The notes under the pieces are model-generated. The model did not search any database and had not been told where the DNA came from. It was given only the letters and a program-made list of their open reading frames with translations. Made by a program: the position numbers and the translations under genes. A stretch of 64,000 bases of DNA, from assembly GCA_016219185.1 (NCBI GenBank), contig JACRBZ010000089.1, positions 1 through 64,000 of the forward strand, given 5' to 3'. How positions within the stretch are numbered: position 1 is the first letter of the stretch; each line of letters begins with the position of its first letter. Shown piece after piece: positions 34,359 through 43,078 of the stretch. This stretch comes from Deltaproteobacteria bacterium (GTDB lineage: Bacteria; Desulfobacterota; Desulfobacteria; Desulfobacterales; Desulfatirhabdiaceae).

Positions 34359-35355
34359 GACCATTGTCATCACCTCAATATTTTCAGCAACGCCATCAAT
34401 CCGGAGATGGGCGGACTTGTCGGACTGGAATGTGATCGTTGTCGGTGATCAAAAAACACCTCGGGACTGGAGCTGTCATCCGGCGGCGTATCTTTCGGTA
34501 GCGGATCAGGAAAGCGCGCCATTTCAGATCGCCCGAATGCTTCCCTGGAATCACTATGCCCGAAAGCTCATGGGCTATCTGGTTGCCATTCAGCAGGGTG
34601 CTGAAATCATCCTGGATACCGATGACGACAATATGCCCAAGTCAGACTGGTCCATTCCCGAATTCCTCGGCAACTACCCGATGGCGCCGCCTGGCCTGGG
34701 TTTTATCAATATCTACGGTTATTTTACGGATCAGCACATCTGGCCCAGGGGATTTCCGCTGAACCGGGTCTGTGATCCGGCTGCGCGTCTGGTTGACAGC
34801 TCCCTGCAGACGGCGCAGGTCCGGATCGGCATCTGGCAGGGACTTGCTGACGGAGATCCGGATGTGGATGCCATCTATCGAATGACCGTCAATACCCCTT
34901 GTTTTTTTGATACCAAACCCCCCGTGGTCCTGAATCATGGAACGGTTTCACCCTTTAATTCTCAGAATACCGCCTTTATCAAGCCGGTATTTCCGCTGCT
35001 GTATCTGCCGGCTTCTGTCAGTTTCCGGTCCACCGATATCATCCGGGGGCTGGTGGCCCAGCCGATTCTCTGGAGCGCCGGCTATTTACTGGGGTTTACC
35101 GGGGCAACCGTTGTCCAGGATCGCAATGACCACCATTATCTGTCTGATTTTGAATCGGAAATTCCTTGCTATCTTTATCCGGAAAAAATCATGAATGTGG
35201 TTGAAGGCGCGGTTTCATCCCGATCTTCCATTGAAACCAATCTCATTAACGCTTATGAAAGCCTGATTCGACACGACCTGATCCCAAAATGCGAGATGGA
35301 TCTGGTTTTGGCATGGGTGCAAGATATTCAGGATATGACTGGAACGAAACCATGA
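34351..35355 (+). CDS. STELLO-family (DUF288) glycosyltransferase-like protein
   Basis: 334 residues. The N-terminal region reads as a GT-A-like fold with a DxD-type motif in IILDTDDDNMPK (about 92) and WNVIVVGDQKTP early. The segments VITSIFSATPSIRRWADL and FQIARMLPWNHYARKLMGY fit the STELLO/DUF288 family, known from plant Golgi proteins affecting cellulose synthase and from scattered bacteria. Enzymatic activity in bacteria is not established to my knowledge. It overlaps the deacetylase by 8 bp and the HAD gene by 4 bp (ATGA), so it is translationally coupled at both ends. Confidence 0.7.
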   Translation: MNKTIVITSIFSATPSIRRWADLSDWNVIVVGDQKTPRDWSCHPAAYLSVADQESAPFQIARMLPWNHYARKLMGYLVAIQQGAEIILDTDDDNMPKSDWSIPEFLGNYPMAPPGLGFINIYGYFTDQHIWPRGFPLNRVCDPAARLVDSSLQTAQVRIGIWQGLADGDPDVDAIYRMTVNTPCFFDTKPPVVLNHGTVSPFNSQNTAFIKPVFPLLYLPASVSFRSTDIIRGLVAQPILWSAGYLLGFTGATVVQDRNDHHYLSDFESEIPCYLYPEKIMNVVEGAVSSRSSIETNLINAYESLIRHDLIPKCEMDLVLAWVQDIQDMTGTKP

Positions 35356-36239
35356 AGGGTTCCCTTTCCGGCGCCATGCTGATTACGGATCTGGACGGAA
35401 CCCTGCTGAGATCGGACGGAAGTCTGACAAAGCAGGATATGGATGCGCTTTACAACCTGGGGAACAAAGGGGTCGTCCGGGTCATTGCAACGGGTCGCTC
35501 CCTGTATTCATTTAAAACGGTTGCCGAAAACCGGCTGCCCGTGGACTATGTCATCTTTTCGACCGGCGCTGGGGTCATCACCTGTCCGGATGGCCGCCTG
35601 ATCCGCAACATTCACCTGGACGCCGGGGCGGTTTCGTCAGTGGTTCAGGTATTCATGGAATTCGGACTCGATTTCATGGTTCATCAACCCATTCCGGAAA
35701 ACCACCGGTTTGTATATTATGCGACCGGCAGGGACAATCCGGATTTTCACAGACGCCTTGCGCGGTACAGCCAGTTCTGTCAGCCGCTTGATAGTGCGTC
35801 TTCCAATATCAGCTCCGCTTCACAGTTGCTTGCCGTGGTCAATCATGATAACAGTGCATCCGTGCTGACGGCTTTGCGGTCGAAATTAACAGGCTACAGC
35901 GTTATTCGATCCACTTCGCCTTTAGACGGTAAATCCACCTGGATTGAGGTTTTTGCACCCGGCGTCAGTAAAAGTCAGTGTGCCGCATGGCTTGTCGATC
36001 GATTGAATATTGATAAGGAACTTGTTCTGGCCGTGGGCAATGACTATAATGATCTGGATCTGCTCGAATGGGCAGGGACCGCTTTTCTGGTTGACAATGC
36101 TCCCGATATGCTGAAAAAGCGATTTACTTCCGTGGCTTCCCACGACCACGGCGGTGTGGCGGAAGCAATTCACCTGTGGCTGTCAGAATTCACAAGGTCC
36201 GAAACAAGAACCCGTGTAGAAACGAATTCATGCCAGTAA
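35352..36239 (+). CDS. HAD-superfamily hydrolase (Cof/sugar-phosphatase type)
   Basis: 295 residues. HAD motif I is LITDLDGTLLRSDG, motif II is VIATGRSLYS, and motif III/IV is AVGNDYNDLDLLEWAG near the C-terminus. The long insert between I and IV is of the C2B (Cof-type) cap, as in sugar phosphatases. Likely dephosphorylates a sugar phosphate or glycoside phosphate. Start at 35352 (ATGAAGG), overlapping the STELLO stop by 4 bp, where an upstream frame start would overlap heavily. A perfect 13-bp hairpin follows the stop. Confidence 0.82.
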   Translation: MKGSLSGAMLITDLDGTLLRSDGSLTKQDMDALYNLGNKGVVRVIATGRSLYSFKTVAENRLPVDYVIFSTGAGVITCPDGRLIRNIHLDAGAVSSVVQVFMEFGLDFMVHQPIPENHRFVYYATGRDNPDFHRRLARYSQFCQPLDSASSNISSASQLLAVVNHDNSASVLTALRSKLTGYSVIRSTSPLDGKSTWIEVFAPGVSKSQCAAWLVDRLNIDKELVLAVGNDYNDLDLLEWAGTAFLVDNAPDMLKKRFTSVASHDHGGVAEAIHLWLSEFTRSETRTRVETNSCQ

Positions 36240-36241
36240 AT

Positions 36242-36274
36242 GCTGTATTCAATGCCGTTGACATTGAATACAGC
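36242..36274. terminator. Perfect 13-bp inverted repeat between HAD and aldolase genes
   Basis: GCTGTATTCAATG (36242-36254) and its exact reverse complement (36262-36274) are separated by 7 nt, 2 bp after the HAD stop and 42 bp before the aldolase start. There is no T-run, so it may be a factor-dependent terminator, an mRNA stability element or an operator. Confidence 0.5.
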
Positions 36275-36315
36275 CTCTCGAAAATGGAAGAAAAGCCAAA
36301 AAAAGGAGGTTTAAC

Positions 36316-37602
36316 ATGACTGAACATTCCAATAAGATGCCGAAAGGTTTTGAAATTGCCCTGAAAGTGGGAAGGCCCCCCAATATCGTTAAGCTATTTC
36401 CCAATTCAAAAGCGCTGATTGTCAGTGGAAAATATATTGACCGGGCCATGCTGGCAAAAGGCAAGGCCATTTCCATGGCGGCAAACGGGAGAAACATTTT
36501 CGTCATTCGCGGCGCGCTTGCCGCTGCCCAGCGGGCCAATTCGGTACTGATCGTTGAAATTGCCAGGTCCGAAGGAACTTATTGCGCGGTCAATTTCTGG
36601 AATATTGCCCGGCAGGTGGATGCCCTCTGCAATGAGATGGGAATTACCATACCGGTTGCCATTCACGCGGATCACTACGGCATCAAATCCCCGGAAGACA
36701 TCGGACCGGCCAAGATCGAGATTCCCACCGCTTTTGAAGCCGGTATCACTTCCATTGCCATTGACGCTTCGCACATGCCGGATGACCAAAACCTGATGGC
36801 CAATCTTGCGCTGTATCCGTTTATTCCCAAATGGGCGGGACTTGAAACCGAGGTGGGTGAGATTAAAGGCAAAACCGGTCTATCGACTGTAGACGAGGCG
36901 CTGTTTCTCATTCGGGGTTTAAATGCCCATGATATCTTCCCGGATTGGATTGCCTTGAACAATGGAACCACCCATGGTATCGAAGCCAGCGATCAGGGGA
37001 TTCAGGTCGGGCTGACCCGGAGTATTCATGATGCGCTCACGCCTTACAGCGTTTCAGGAGCACAGCATGGTACGTCGGGAAACAACTCGGATCGCCTCAG
37101 GGAAATCGCCGCACTGACTCGAACCACCAAGGCCAACGTGGCAACAGCCCTTCAGATGATTTCCTGGGGACTTGAAGTCAATGACTATGGAAACGCCATT
37201 CTGGATCCGGATGGAAAATTCATTAAAGTCCAGGGGCAGGGCGTTACCGAAGAACTGTGGCTGGAGATGGTGGCGTATGCGGATGCCAAGGGCCTTAAAA
37301 AAGGGGATTATAAAAAACTCAACCTCCCGTTTGAAAGTAAACTCCTGGCTCAGCCACAGGCGATTCGCGACCGTATGGCCAAACGGGTGGAAGACTTTGT
37401 TTATCAGATGCTGATGACGGTGTTTAACGCTGCAGACACGGCGCCGCTGGCCATTGAGGCCATTCTTGCGGCAAATTCTTTTGACCCGGGTTCAAAGGCC
37501 GGGCGGATAGAAGATCCTTCGGACTGGACGCCCGAAAAGATAGCGGCCCGGGCTTTATCGGTAGAAGCGGATAAGGGTGCAAAAGGCAATTTTGATGATT
37601 AA
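36316..37602 (+). CDS. Class II fructose-bisphosphate aldolase
   Basis: 428 residues. Metal-ligand and catalytic motifs of class II aldolases are visible: AIHADHYG (about 115-122), IDASHMPDDQN, LETEVGEIKG, and NNGTTHG. The enzyme reversibly cleaves fructose-1,6-bisphosphate to dihydroxyacetone phosphate and glyceraldehyde-3-phosphate with a divalent metal; some family members use tagatose- or other ketose-bisphosphates. It is longer than the usual 340-360 residues, with a C-terminal extension. A strong Shine-Dalgarno AAGGAGG precedes the ATG. Cytoplasmic glycolysis/gluconeogenesis. Confidence 0.85.
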   Translation: MTEHSNKMPKGFEIALKVGRPPNIVKLFPNSKALIVSGKYIDRAMLAKGKAISMAANGRNIFVIRGALAAAQRANSVLIVEIARSEGTYCAVNFWNIARQVDALCNEMGITIPVAIHADHYGIKSPEDIGPAKIEIPTAFEAGITSIAIDASHMPDDQNLMANLALYPFIPKWAGLETEVGEIKGKTGLSTVDEALFLIRGLNAHDIFPDWIALNNGTTHGIEASDQGIQVGLTRSIHDALTPYSVSGAQHGTSGNNSDRLREIAALTRTTKANVATALQMISWGLEVNDYGNAILDPDGKFIKVQGQGVTEELWLEMVAYADAKGLKKGDYKKLNLPFESKLLAQPQAIRDRMAKRVEDFVYQMLMTVFNAADTAPLAIEAILAANSFDPGSKAGRIEDPSDWTPEKIAARALSVEADKGAKGNFDD

Positions 37603-37653
37603 TGCCGTCTATGTCCAGCCCCTTGAACATCCCGGTATGAGATGAATTTCCCG

Positions 37654-37681
37654 AAGGGGCCGTAATTGGAATCGGCCCTTT
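37654..37681 (+). terminator. Hairpin after the aldolase gene
   Basis: AAGGGGCCG (37654-37662) pairs with CGGCCCTTT (37673-37681), allowing one G-T wobble, around a 10-nt loop, 52 bp after the stop. No run of T follows on the plus strand, so efficiency as an intrinsic terminator is uncertain. Confidence 0.45.
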
Positions 37682-37726
37682 CAAGGAAGAAAAAAATGAC
37701 CTTTATAATCAATTCAGGAGATGCGT

Positions 37727-38053
37727 ATGTCTGAGAAAATGATCATTCCCGATGAGTTTCAAGGATCGGTCAGGCGGCTATTGAACCGGATTCCGCCCGA
37801 GCAGCGGGATGACGAAACCCTTCAAGCCGCCTTGCTGGTGTATTTGAAGCTGGGCGGAGAAAAACTGGCCCGTCATTACATTGAAATATCCAAAAAAGTA
37901 TTTCCGGACCAGATGGTCCTGATCAAAAAACAGCTTCACGATGGCGTTGATGAAGATGAAGCGGATGGGGATCATCCGGATGACGCCGAAAGAGTTGAAG
38001 AATATGCCGCGGATTTCAATAAACCGGATTCCGATGCCGAAGCTTTTATCTGA
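37727..38053 (+). CDS. Small acidic protein of unknown function
   Basis: 108 residues with a helical N-terminal two-thirds (DEFQGSVRRLLNRIPPEQRD, then LQAALLVYLKLGGEKLARHY) and a strongly acidic tail (DEDEADGDHPDDAERVEE). No family was recognised. Start chosen at the second ATG (37727), which lies about 7 bp after AGGAG; the first ATG is too close to it. Convergent with hisD, with a hairpin between them. Confidence 0.6.
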   Translation: MSEKMIIPDEFQGSVRRLLNRIPPEQRDDETLQAALLVYLKLGGEKLARHYIEISKKVFPDQMVLIKKQLHDGVDEDEADGDHPDDAERVEEYAADFNKPDSDAEAFI

Positions 38054-38056
38054 TAC

Positions 38057-38088
38057 AGCCTGCACAGCGTTTTCTCTGCTGGCAGGCT
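38057..38088. terminator. Hairpin shared by convergent genes
   Basis: AGCCTGC-A-CAGC (38057-38068) pairs with GCTG-GCAGGCT (38078-38088), an 11-bp stem with a one-base bulge, between the stops of the acidic-protein gene and hisD. Probably a bidirectional terminator or insulator, although neither side has a strong T-run. Confidence 0.5.
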
Positions 38089-38097
38089 TGGCCTGAA

Positions 38098-39396
38098 TCA
38101 GGTCATTCGCACCCTGACGGAGCGTGCATGAGCGCCGAGTCCTTCAATTTCCGCCAGCCGGATGATATCCGGCGCTTCCTGCCTGAAGGCTGTTTCTGAA
38201 TAGTGAATCAAACTTGTTTTTTTGACAAAATGATCCACGGAGAGTGCGGAAGAAAACCGGGCCGTTCCCGATGTGGGCAACACATGATTGGGTCCTGCGA
38301 TATAATCTCCCACGGGTTCCGGCGTATAATGGCCCATGAAAACGGCTCCGGCGTTCCGAATGCGGTCGATGTATTCCAGCGGGGAATTCAGGTGCAGCTC
38401 GAGATGCTCCGGCGCAATCGCATTGCTAAGATCGAATGCGGAAGCAATATCTTCAACCACGAGAATGGCGCCGTAGTTTTTCAGCGACGCTTCGGCAATG
38501 TCCTGGCGTGTCAATTCCGTCATCTGTCTGCTTACCGCTTCAGCAACCTGTTTTGCCACTTTTCGTGAAGGGGTAACCAGTATGGCGGATGCCATGGGGT
38601 CGTGTTCGGCCTGAGACAGCAGGTCGGCTGCCGTGTATTCGGGATTCGCGGATTCATCGGCAATGATCAGAATCTCACTGGGGCCCGCGATCATATCAAT
38701 GCCGACGGTTCCGGCAACCATTTTTTTGGCAAGGGTAACGTAAATATTTCCGGGACCCACGATGACGTCGCATTTGGGGACCGTGCCGGTGCCATAAGCC
38801 ATTGCAGCGATTGCCCAGGCACTGCCGACCTTGTAAACGGCGTCGATCCCGACCCGCCTGGCCGCGACCAGAAGATGGGGATTGACAGTGCCGTCCGGAG
38901 TTGATGGCGTTGTCATGACCAGGGTGGATACACCGGCGATCCTGGCCGGAATGGCGCACATCAAAACCGTTGAAACCAGAGGCGTCTTGCCGGCTTTTCC
39001 GCCGGGCACATATATTCCCGCGGCGTTTACGGGATTAACGATCTGACCCAGGAGCGTTCCGGATCTTGGGGTATCAAACCAGGATTTTAAGGACTGCTTC
39101 CGGTGAAAAGATTCGATCTGGGATGCGGCGCGGTCCAGGGATTTTATGAATTCCGGGGTTACCAGCGAAGCAGCATCTTCATATTCCTGGATGCCCGCCC
39201 GAAGGGTTTCGATGTTCAGGCCGGGTGAATCAAACCGGTTCGCATAATTTATCAGTGCCGTATCGCCGTGTTTGCGCACATCTTCCAGTATGCGTGCAAC
39301 GGCCCGTTGATCTTTTTGATTAAATGATTGCACCCGGCCTTCAATGACCGAAAGCCGTTTCTCAGCAGATGAAGAAGGATAGGAATAGATTTTCAT
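38098..39396 (-). CDS. hisD: Histidinol dehydrogenase
   Basis: 432 residues, the normal HisD length. Visible signatures: YVPGGKAGKTPLVSTVLM, DVIVGPGNIYVTLAKK, DMIAGPSEILIIAD, the zinc-binding Gln/His in LSQAEHDPMAS and the catalytic segment AIAPEHLELH, with the final zinc His in SALSVDHFVKKTS. It oxidises L-histidinol to histidine in two NAD-dependent steps, the last of histidine biosynthesis. No other his genes are here; it ends a minus-strand run, 36 bp after an MBL-fold gene. Confidence 0.95.
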   Translation of the reverse strand: MKIYSYPSSSAEKRLSVIEGRVQSFNQKDQRAVARILEDVRKHGDTALINYANRFDSPGLNIETLRAGIQEYEDAASLVTPEFIKSLDRAASQIESFHRKQSLKSWFDTPRSGTLLGQIVNPVNAAGIYVPGGKAGKTPLVSTVLMCAIPARIAGVSTLVMTTPSTPDGTVNPHLLVAARRVGIDAVYKVGSAWAIAAMAYGTGTVPKCDVIVGPGNIYVTLAKKMVAGTVGIDMIAGPSEILIIADESANPEYTAADLLSQAEHDPMASAILVTPSRKVAKQVAEAVSRQMTELTRQDIAEASLKNYGAILVVEDIASAFDLSNAIAPEHLELHLNSPLEYIDRIRNAGAVFMGHYTPEPVGDYIAGPNHVLPTSGTARFSSALSVDHFVKKTSLIHYSETAFRQEAPDIIRLAEIEGLGAHARSVRVRMT

Positions 39397-39432
39397 AAAA
39401 AACTGCCCTCGGTGTGATGAATTCGTAAAAAA

Positions 39433-40272
39433 TCAAATCTCAAAGACCATGTCTTTAGCGACTGCAAAACAGTTAACAGAACTGCCTTGTTCTCTGAGCC
39501 CCTGGTTGCAGTCGGCAACCAGGACATCCATTTGCGGGTCGGTGCGTTCCTGATTGAGATGAAAGAGCCCCAGTTGTTTGACGCCTGCCTGAACAGCCAG
39601 TTTCAGAACATCGGTGTAAACCGAATGCCCCCATTCGATGGTTGTCCGGTACTCCTCGGGCGTGTATTCGGCATCATGAATCAGAAGATCGGCGCCTTCA
39701 CAAAAATCCCGGTATGCTTCAAACGGCAAGCCATCGGAATGAACATACCCCAGTTCGTTATCGGTCAGAAAAACAAACTGTTTGCCATTTTCAATAAACT
39801 TGTAGCCGCTGCCGCTGTTGGGATGGCTGATCGGGATGGGAATAACCGTAACGGAGCCAATGTCAAACCGGGTGGGGCAGGCCTGCTCATATTCGATTTT
39901 TGCCCTGACATCCGCGTATCTTATCGGGAAATTGGGAGGCGTCATGACCTTTGAAAGCATGGTTTCGACAAATGTCTTCTGAAACGGACAACGGTGCATG
40001 TGAAGCGCCGCATCTTTGGCGTAAAGGGGCTTGAAAAAAGGAAACCCCATCAGGTGGTCCCAGTGCGCATGGGTAAAAATAAAGTGGTATTTCAGAATGT
40101 TTTCTTTCATCAGGTGGTTGCCCAGTCTGCGAATCCCTGTTCCTGCATCCACGATGATGGTCGCGCCGCTCTCTGTTTGAATTTCCATACAGGTGGTATC
40201 GCCGCCGTATTTGAGATACTCGGCCCCGCAAACAGGGATTGAGCCCCGTGATCCCCAGCATTTGATCCGCAT
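39433..40272 (-). CDS. MBL-fold metallo-hydrolase (cyclic-nucleotide/PhnP-like phosphodiesterase branch)
   Basis: 279 residues. It opens MRIKCWGSRGSIPVCG and has the zinc motif THAHWDHLMG (about 68-77), HPNSGSG, LTDNELGY (Asp bridging ligand), and a final His in GLFHLNQERTD. The opening WGSRGSIP is typical of the MBL branch that includes phosphodiesterase-like RNase Z relatives and PhnP. The substrate cannot be assigned. It lies 25 bp after prmA and 36 bp before hisD on the same strand, so it is probably co-transcribed. Confidence 0.8.
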   Translation of the reverse strand: MRIKCWGSRGSIPVCGAEYLKYGGDTTCMEIQTESGATIIVDAGTGIRRLGNHLMKENILKYHFIFTHAHWDHLMGFPFFKPLYAKDAALHMHRCPFQKTFVETMLSKVMTPPNFPIRYADVRAKIEYEQACPTRFDIGSVTVIPIPISHPNSGSGYKFIENGKQFVFLTDNELGYVHSDGLPFEAYRDFCEGADLLIHDAEYTPEEYRTTIEWGHSVYTDVLKLAVQAGVKQLGLFHLNQERTDPQMDVLVADCNQGLREQGSSVNCFAVAKDMVFEI

Positions 40273-40297
40273 AATGCCTGCCTTTTCCTATTTCAAG

Positions 40298-41131
40298 CTA
40301 ATTTCTGATGCCCCAATACGTGTACCAGATTCCGTCGCGCACCCATTTGTTCAGAATTTTGACAGGCAGTTGCCCTAGCCTGTTTTCGATATCCGCTGCC
40401 TCGCTACGGAGCAGTCCGGATAAAATGAACATGCGTTTATTCAAAAAACCGCCTGAGCAGACCAGCCGTTTCATCACATCATAATGGATGTTGGCGATCA
40501 AAAGATCCGCCTGAATATGAATAAAGTCGTCGGCGCTTCCCTGAACTGCCAGAACCGCCCGCTGCAACTGGTTGAGTCGAATATTTCGTTCCGCTGTCTT
40601 TGCCGCAAGCCGGTTCATATCGACGGCAAGGGCGAGCGGACATCCCAGACGCGCCGCTGCGATGGCAAGAATCCCCGTGCCTGTTCCCAGATCGAGCGCT
40701 GAGCATACGGGGTGCGGCTGAAAGGCCAGTTCCAGGGCTTCGATGCAATCCCGTGTCGTGGGGTGCGCCCCTGTTCCGAAAACCACTCCCGGATCCAGAG
40801 TGATCTGCAATTTAGATGATGGTGGAATGGATGAATCCCAAGGAGGGGAAATGAAAAACCGATCGGTGCAAAATGGGGTAACCTTATCACCCACCCAGTC
40901 GTGGTATGACATCTGGTAGTGATCAATAAACCGCAATAAGGGGGAAACACGGACCAGATCCTGAACCTGATCCAGGGACGGTTCCGTGAAAAACAGAAAC
41001 GAAAACCCGTCTTCCTGCCAGTTACCGATGAAATGTTTCAGGTCTGAGGGGTCTTCCGGCAGCGAGCCCTCGAGATAGTAAATGAAGAGCTCGCTACAGG
41101 GCGGGGAATAGGCTTCAGCGGTGAAGGACAT
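40298..41131 (-). CDS. prmA: Ribosomal protein L11 methyltransferase-like (PrmA)
   Basis: 277 residues. An N-terminal substrate-recognition domain precedes a Rossmann methyltransferase fold: DPGVVFGTGAHPTTRDCIEAL is the PrmA signature, then the SAM-binding LDLGTGTGILAIAAARLG and LLIANIHYDVMKRLV (motif IV). PrmA trimethylates lysines and the N-terminus of ribosomal protein L11. The N-terminal part is less conserved, so a related protein-lysine methyltransferase is possible. It begins 9 bp downstream of the CBS-ACT gene. Confidence 0.8.
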   Translation of the reverse strand: MSFTAEAYSPPCSELFIYYLEGSLPEDPSDLKHFIGNWQEDGFSFLFFTEPSLDQVQDLVRVSPLLRFIDHYQMSYHDWVGDKVTPFCTDRFFISPPWDSSIPPSSKLQITLDPGVVFGTGAHPTTRDCIEALELAFQPHPVCSALDLGTGTGILAIAAARLGCPLALAVDMNRLAAKTAERNIRLNQLQRAVLAVQGSADDFIHIQADLLIANIHYDVMKRLVCSGGFLNKRMFILSGLLRSEAADIENRLGQLPVKILNKWVRDGIWYTYWGIRN

Positions 41132-41140
41132 GAATAGACG

Positions 41141-41833
41141 CTATTTAAGGTCCCTGGTTTCTGTCTTGGGAAGCTGATCCATATACCATTCCATGGGATC
41201 CAGCAGGGTATATCCCGCATCCTTCAGTTTCTTTTTGACATTGATGACATTATTGGTCAGCAGATACGGAAATACCGCGCGTTTGCCTTCTTCCCAGTAT
41301 CTGGCAACCAGAACGCTGCCAAAGGATATTTTCTCTTCGGTGATGATATCCACGATCTTTTTCAACTGGCCGATTTTTTCTTCAACCAGGATGCACAAAA
41401 GGACTCCGGGCTGACCGATTCCCAGTACATTAATAAATGCCCTTAATAAATCCCGGACCGAAATAATGCCCATCAGCTTGTCTTTTTTATCCACCACCGG
41501 CAATGCGCCTACGAGCGTTTTCTGGATCAGCAGCAGCGCGTCCTGTATGGTATCCATTGGCGAAAGCGTTACCAGATTCTGTGACATGATTTCCTTGACT
41601 TTTATGGATGGGGCGGCGGCTTTCTTTGTCGCCTTTTTATCTTTTTTGAAAAAAGTTGAAGGAAGCGCGCTGCGAAGGTCACGATCGGTTATCATGCCAA
41701 TCAGCAGGCCGTCGGCTTCAACAACTGGCAGGTGGCGAATCTGATACTGCTCCATTAACTCTTTTGCCTCAAGAATATCAGCATTCTTATCGATGGTAAC
41801 AACCTTCTGGGTCATTGATCTACTGACAAACAT
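41141..41833 (-). CDS. CBS-pair protein with C-terminal ACT-like domain (AcuB-like)
   Basis: 230 residues. Two CBS motifs (about 5-60 and 80-135: SMTQKVVTIDKNADILEAKE, IRHLPVVEADGLLIGMITD; EIMSQNLVTLSPMDTIQDA, ALPVVDKKDKLMGIISV) form a Bateman module that usually binds adenosine nucleotides. An ACT-like region follows (GVLLCILVEEKIGQLKKIV, about 150-220). This CBS-CBS-ACT order is that of AcuB. Start at 41833, after GGAGGCC; an ATG four codons upstream has no spacing. The adjacent upstream gene is AcuC-like, echoing the acuABC grouping of Bacillus, which controls acetyl-CoA synthetase by acetylation. Confidence 0.8.
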   Translation of the reverse strand: MFVSRSMTQKVVTIDKNADILEAKELMEQYQIRHLPVVEADGLLIGMITDRDLRSALPSTFFKKDKKATKKAAAPSIKVKEIMSQNLVTLSPMDTIQDALLLIQKTLVGALPVVDKKDKLMGIISVRDLLRAFINVLGIGQPGVLLCILVEEKIGQLKKIVDIITEEKISFGSVLVARYWEEGKRAVFPYLLTNNVINVKKKLKDAGYTLLDPMEWYMDQLPKTETRDLK

Positions 41834-41957
41834 AATGGCCTCCACTATGTAAAAGACGAAATAATTGACATCTGAATCTCAGCGCCGATGTATGAAAAAA
41901 CATAAACCCTTTGAAAACGATATGCTGTAAGATCACGATTTACAGGGGATGCGGGAA

Positions 41958-42908
41958 TCATCCTTTCAATAAGATCTCAATATGGTTGTTCACCAGCTCG
42001 GGAAGCCGTTTGAGGGAGTACCCACCTTCCAGGATTGAAATGATTCTTCCGTCAGCATGCTTGTTGGCTGTTTCAACAAGCCGCTCCATGATATAGGAAA
42101 ACCCTTCCGTGGAAAGATTGATGCCCGACATATCATCGTCCGCATGGGCATCGAAGCCTGCGGAGACCAGCAGGACCTGGGGTCCGAACTGATCAAACAG
42201 CGGAATAAAATCATTGTCAATGACGGATCTGTATTCCTCGTCTCCCTGGCCCGGCAGTATCGGATAATTTCGGGTAAAGCCCGTGCCTTCGGCGGACCCT
42301 TTTTCAAACGCCCGTCCGGTTCCGGGAAAAGCAAAAGAAGGATGCTCATGGATGGAGTAATAGAAAACGGACGGATCTGTTTCAAAAATATTCTGGGTTC
42401 CATTTCCGTGATGGACATCGAAATCCATGATGCCTATCCGCTTGATTCCCCATTCACTCTGGATGAAGCGGGCGGCAATCGCAATATTGTTGAAATAGCA
42501 AAATCCCATGGCGCGGTCAATCTCCGCATGATGTCCGGGAGGTCTGACCGCGCAGAAAGCATTGTCCAGAGAACCTTCCATGACCCGTCTTGCGGCATCT
42601 AGAACGCCGCCGACCGCAAGCCTTGCGATGTCATACGTCTGATAACATAATTGGTTATCCTCGCATTCAAAAGAACTCTTGCCGGACTCACAGACGGATT
42701 GGAATCGTTCGATGTAAGCCTTGTCATGAACAGCCTCTATCCATTTCATTTCCGCCATGCTGCCTTCAAGTCGGACCAGTTTGGAAAGCAGTCCGGATCG
42801 CTCCAGCCCGGAATATATGACGGAAAGGCGGTCCGGGGCCTCTGGATGATAAGGACCCGTGTCGTGCAAAAGGTACCTGTCATCATATAAAAAGCCTGTT
42901 TTTTTCAT
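41958..42908 (-). CDS. Histone-deacetylase-family protein (AcuC-like)
   Basis: 316 residues. The arginase/deacetylase fold is clear: YHPEAPDRLSVIYSGL, the active-site HPGHHAE region (RPPGHHAEIDRAMGFCYFNN), zinc ligands in DFDVHHGNGTQ and the later Asp in SAGFDAHADDDM, and the loop LEGGYSL. These zinc hydrolases remove acetyl groups from lysines (AcuC, on acetyl-CoA synthetase) or from polyamines and acetoin-pathway substrates. An AcuB-like CBS-ACT gene lies 124 bp downstream on the same strand, supporting the AcuC reading. The acetyltransferase (acuA) is not in the window. Confidence 0.85.
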   Translation of the reverse strand: MKKTGFLYDDRYLLHDTGPYHPEAPDRLSVIYSGLERSGLLSKLVRLEGSMAEMKWIEAVHDKAYIERFQSVCESGKSSFECEDNQLCYQTYDIARLAVGGVLDAARRVMEGSLDNAFCAVRPPGHHAEIDRAMGFCYFNNIAIAARFIQSEWGIKRIGIMDFDVHHGNGTQNIFETDPSVFYYSIHEHPSFAFPGTGRAFEKGSAEGTGFTRNYPILPGQGDEEYRSVIDNDFIPLFDQFGPQVLLVSAGFDAHADDDMSGINLSTEGFSYIMERLVETANKHADGRIISILEGGYSLKRLPELVNNHIEILLKG

Positions 42909-43078
42909 ATTAATCCCTATAAAACCGAATTTGATGATGGACTTATAAAAAGTCTAAAATCTCCGCTTTCATTTGGAGAAAGGGGCAGGGAAGGTGAAAC
43001 GATCATGCTTTTATTTCTGACTGAAAACCCCGCAGTTTTTTGTCAGGCACATTATCCCACTTTTTTTAAATAAAATAA

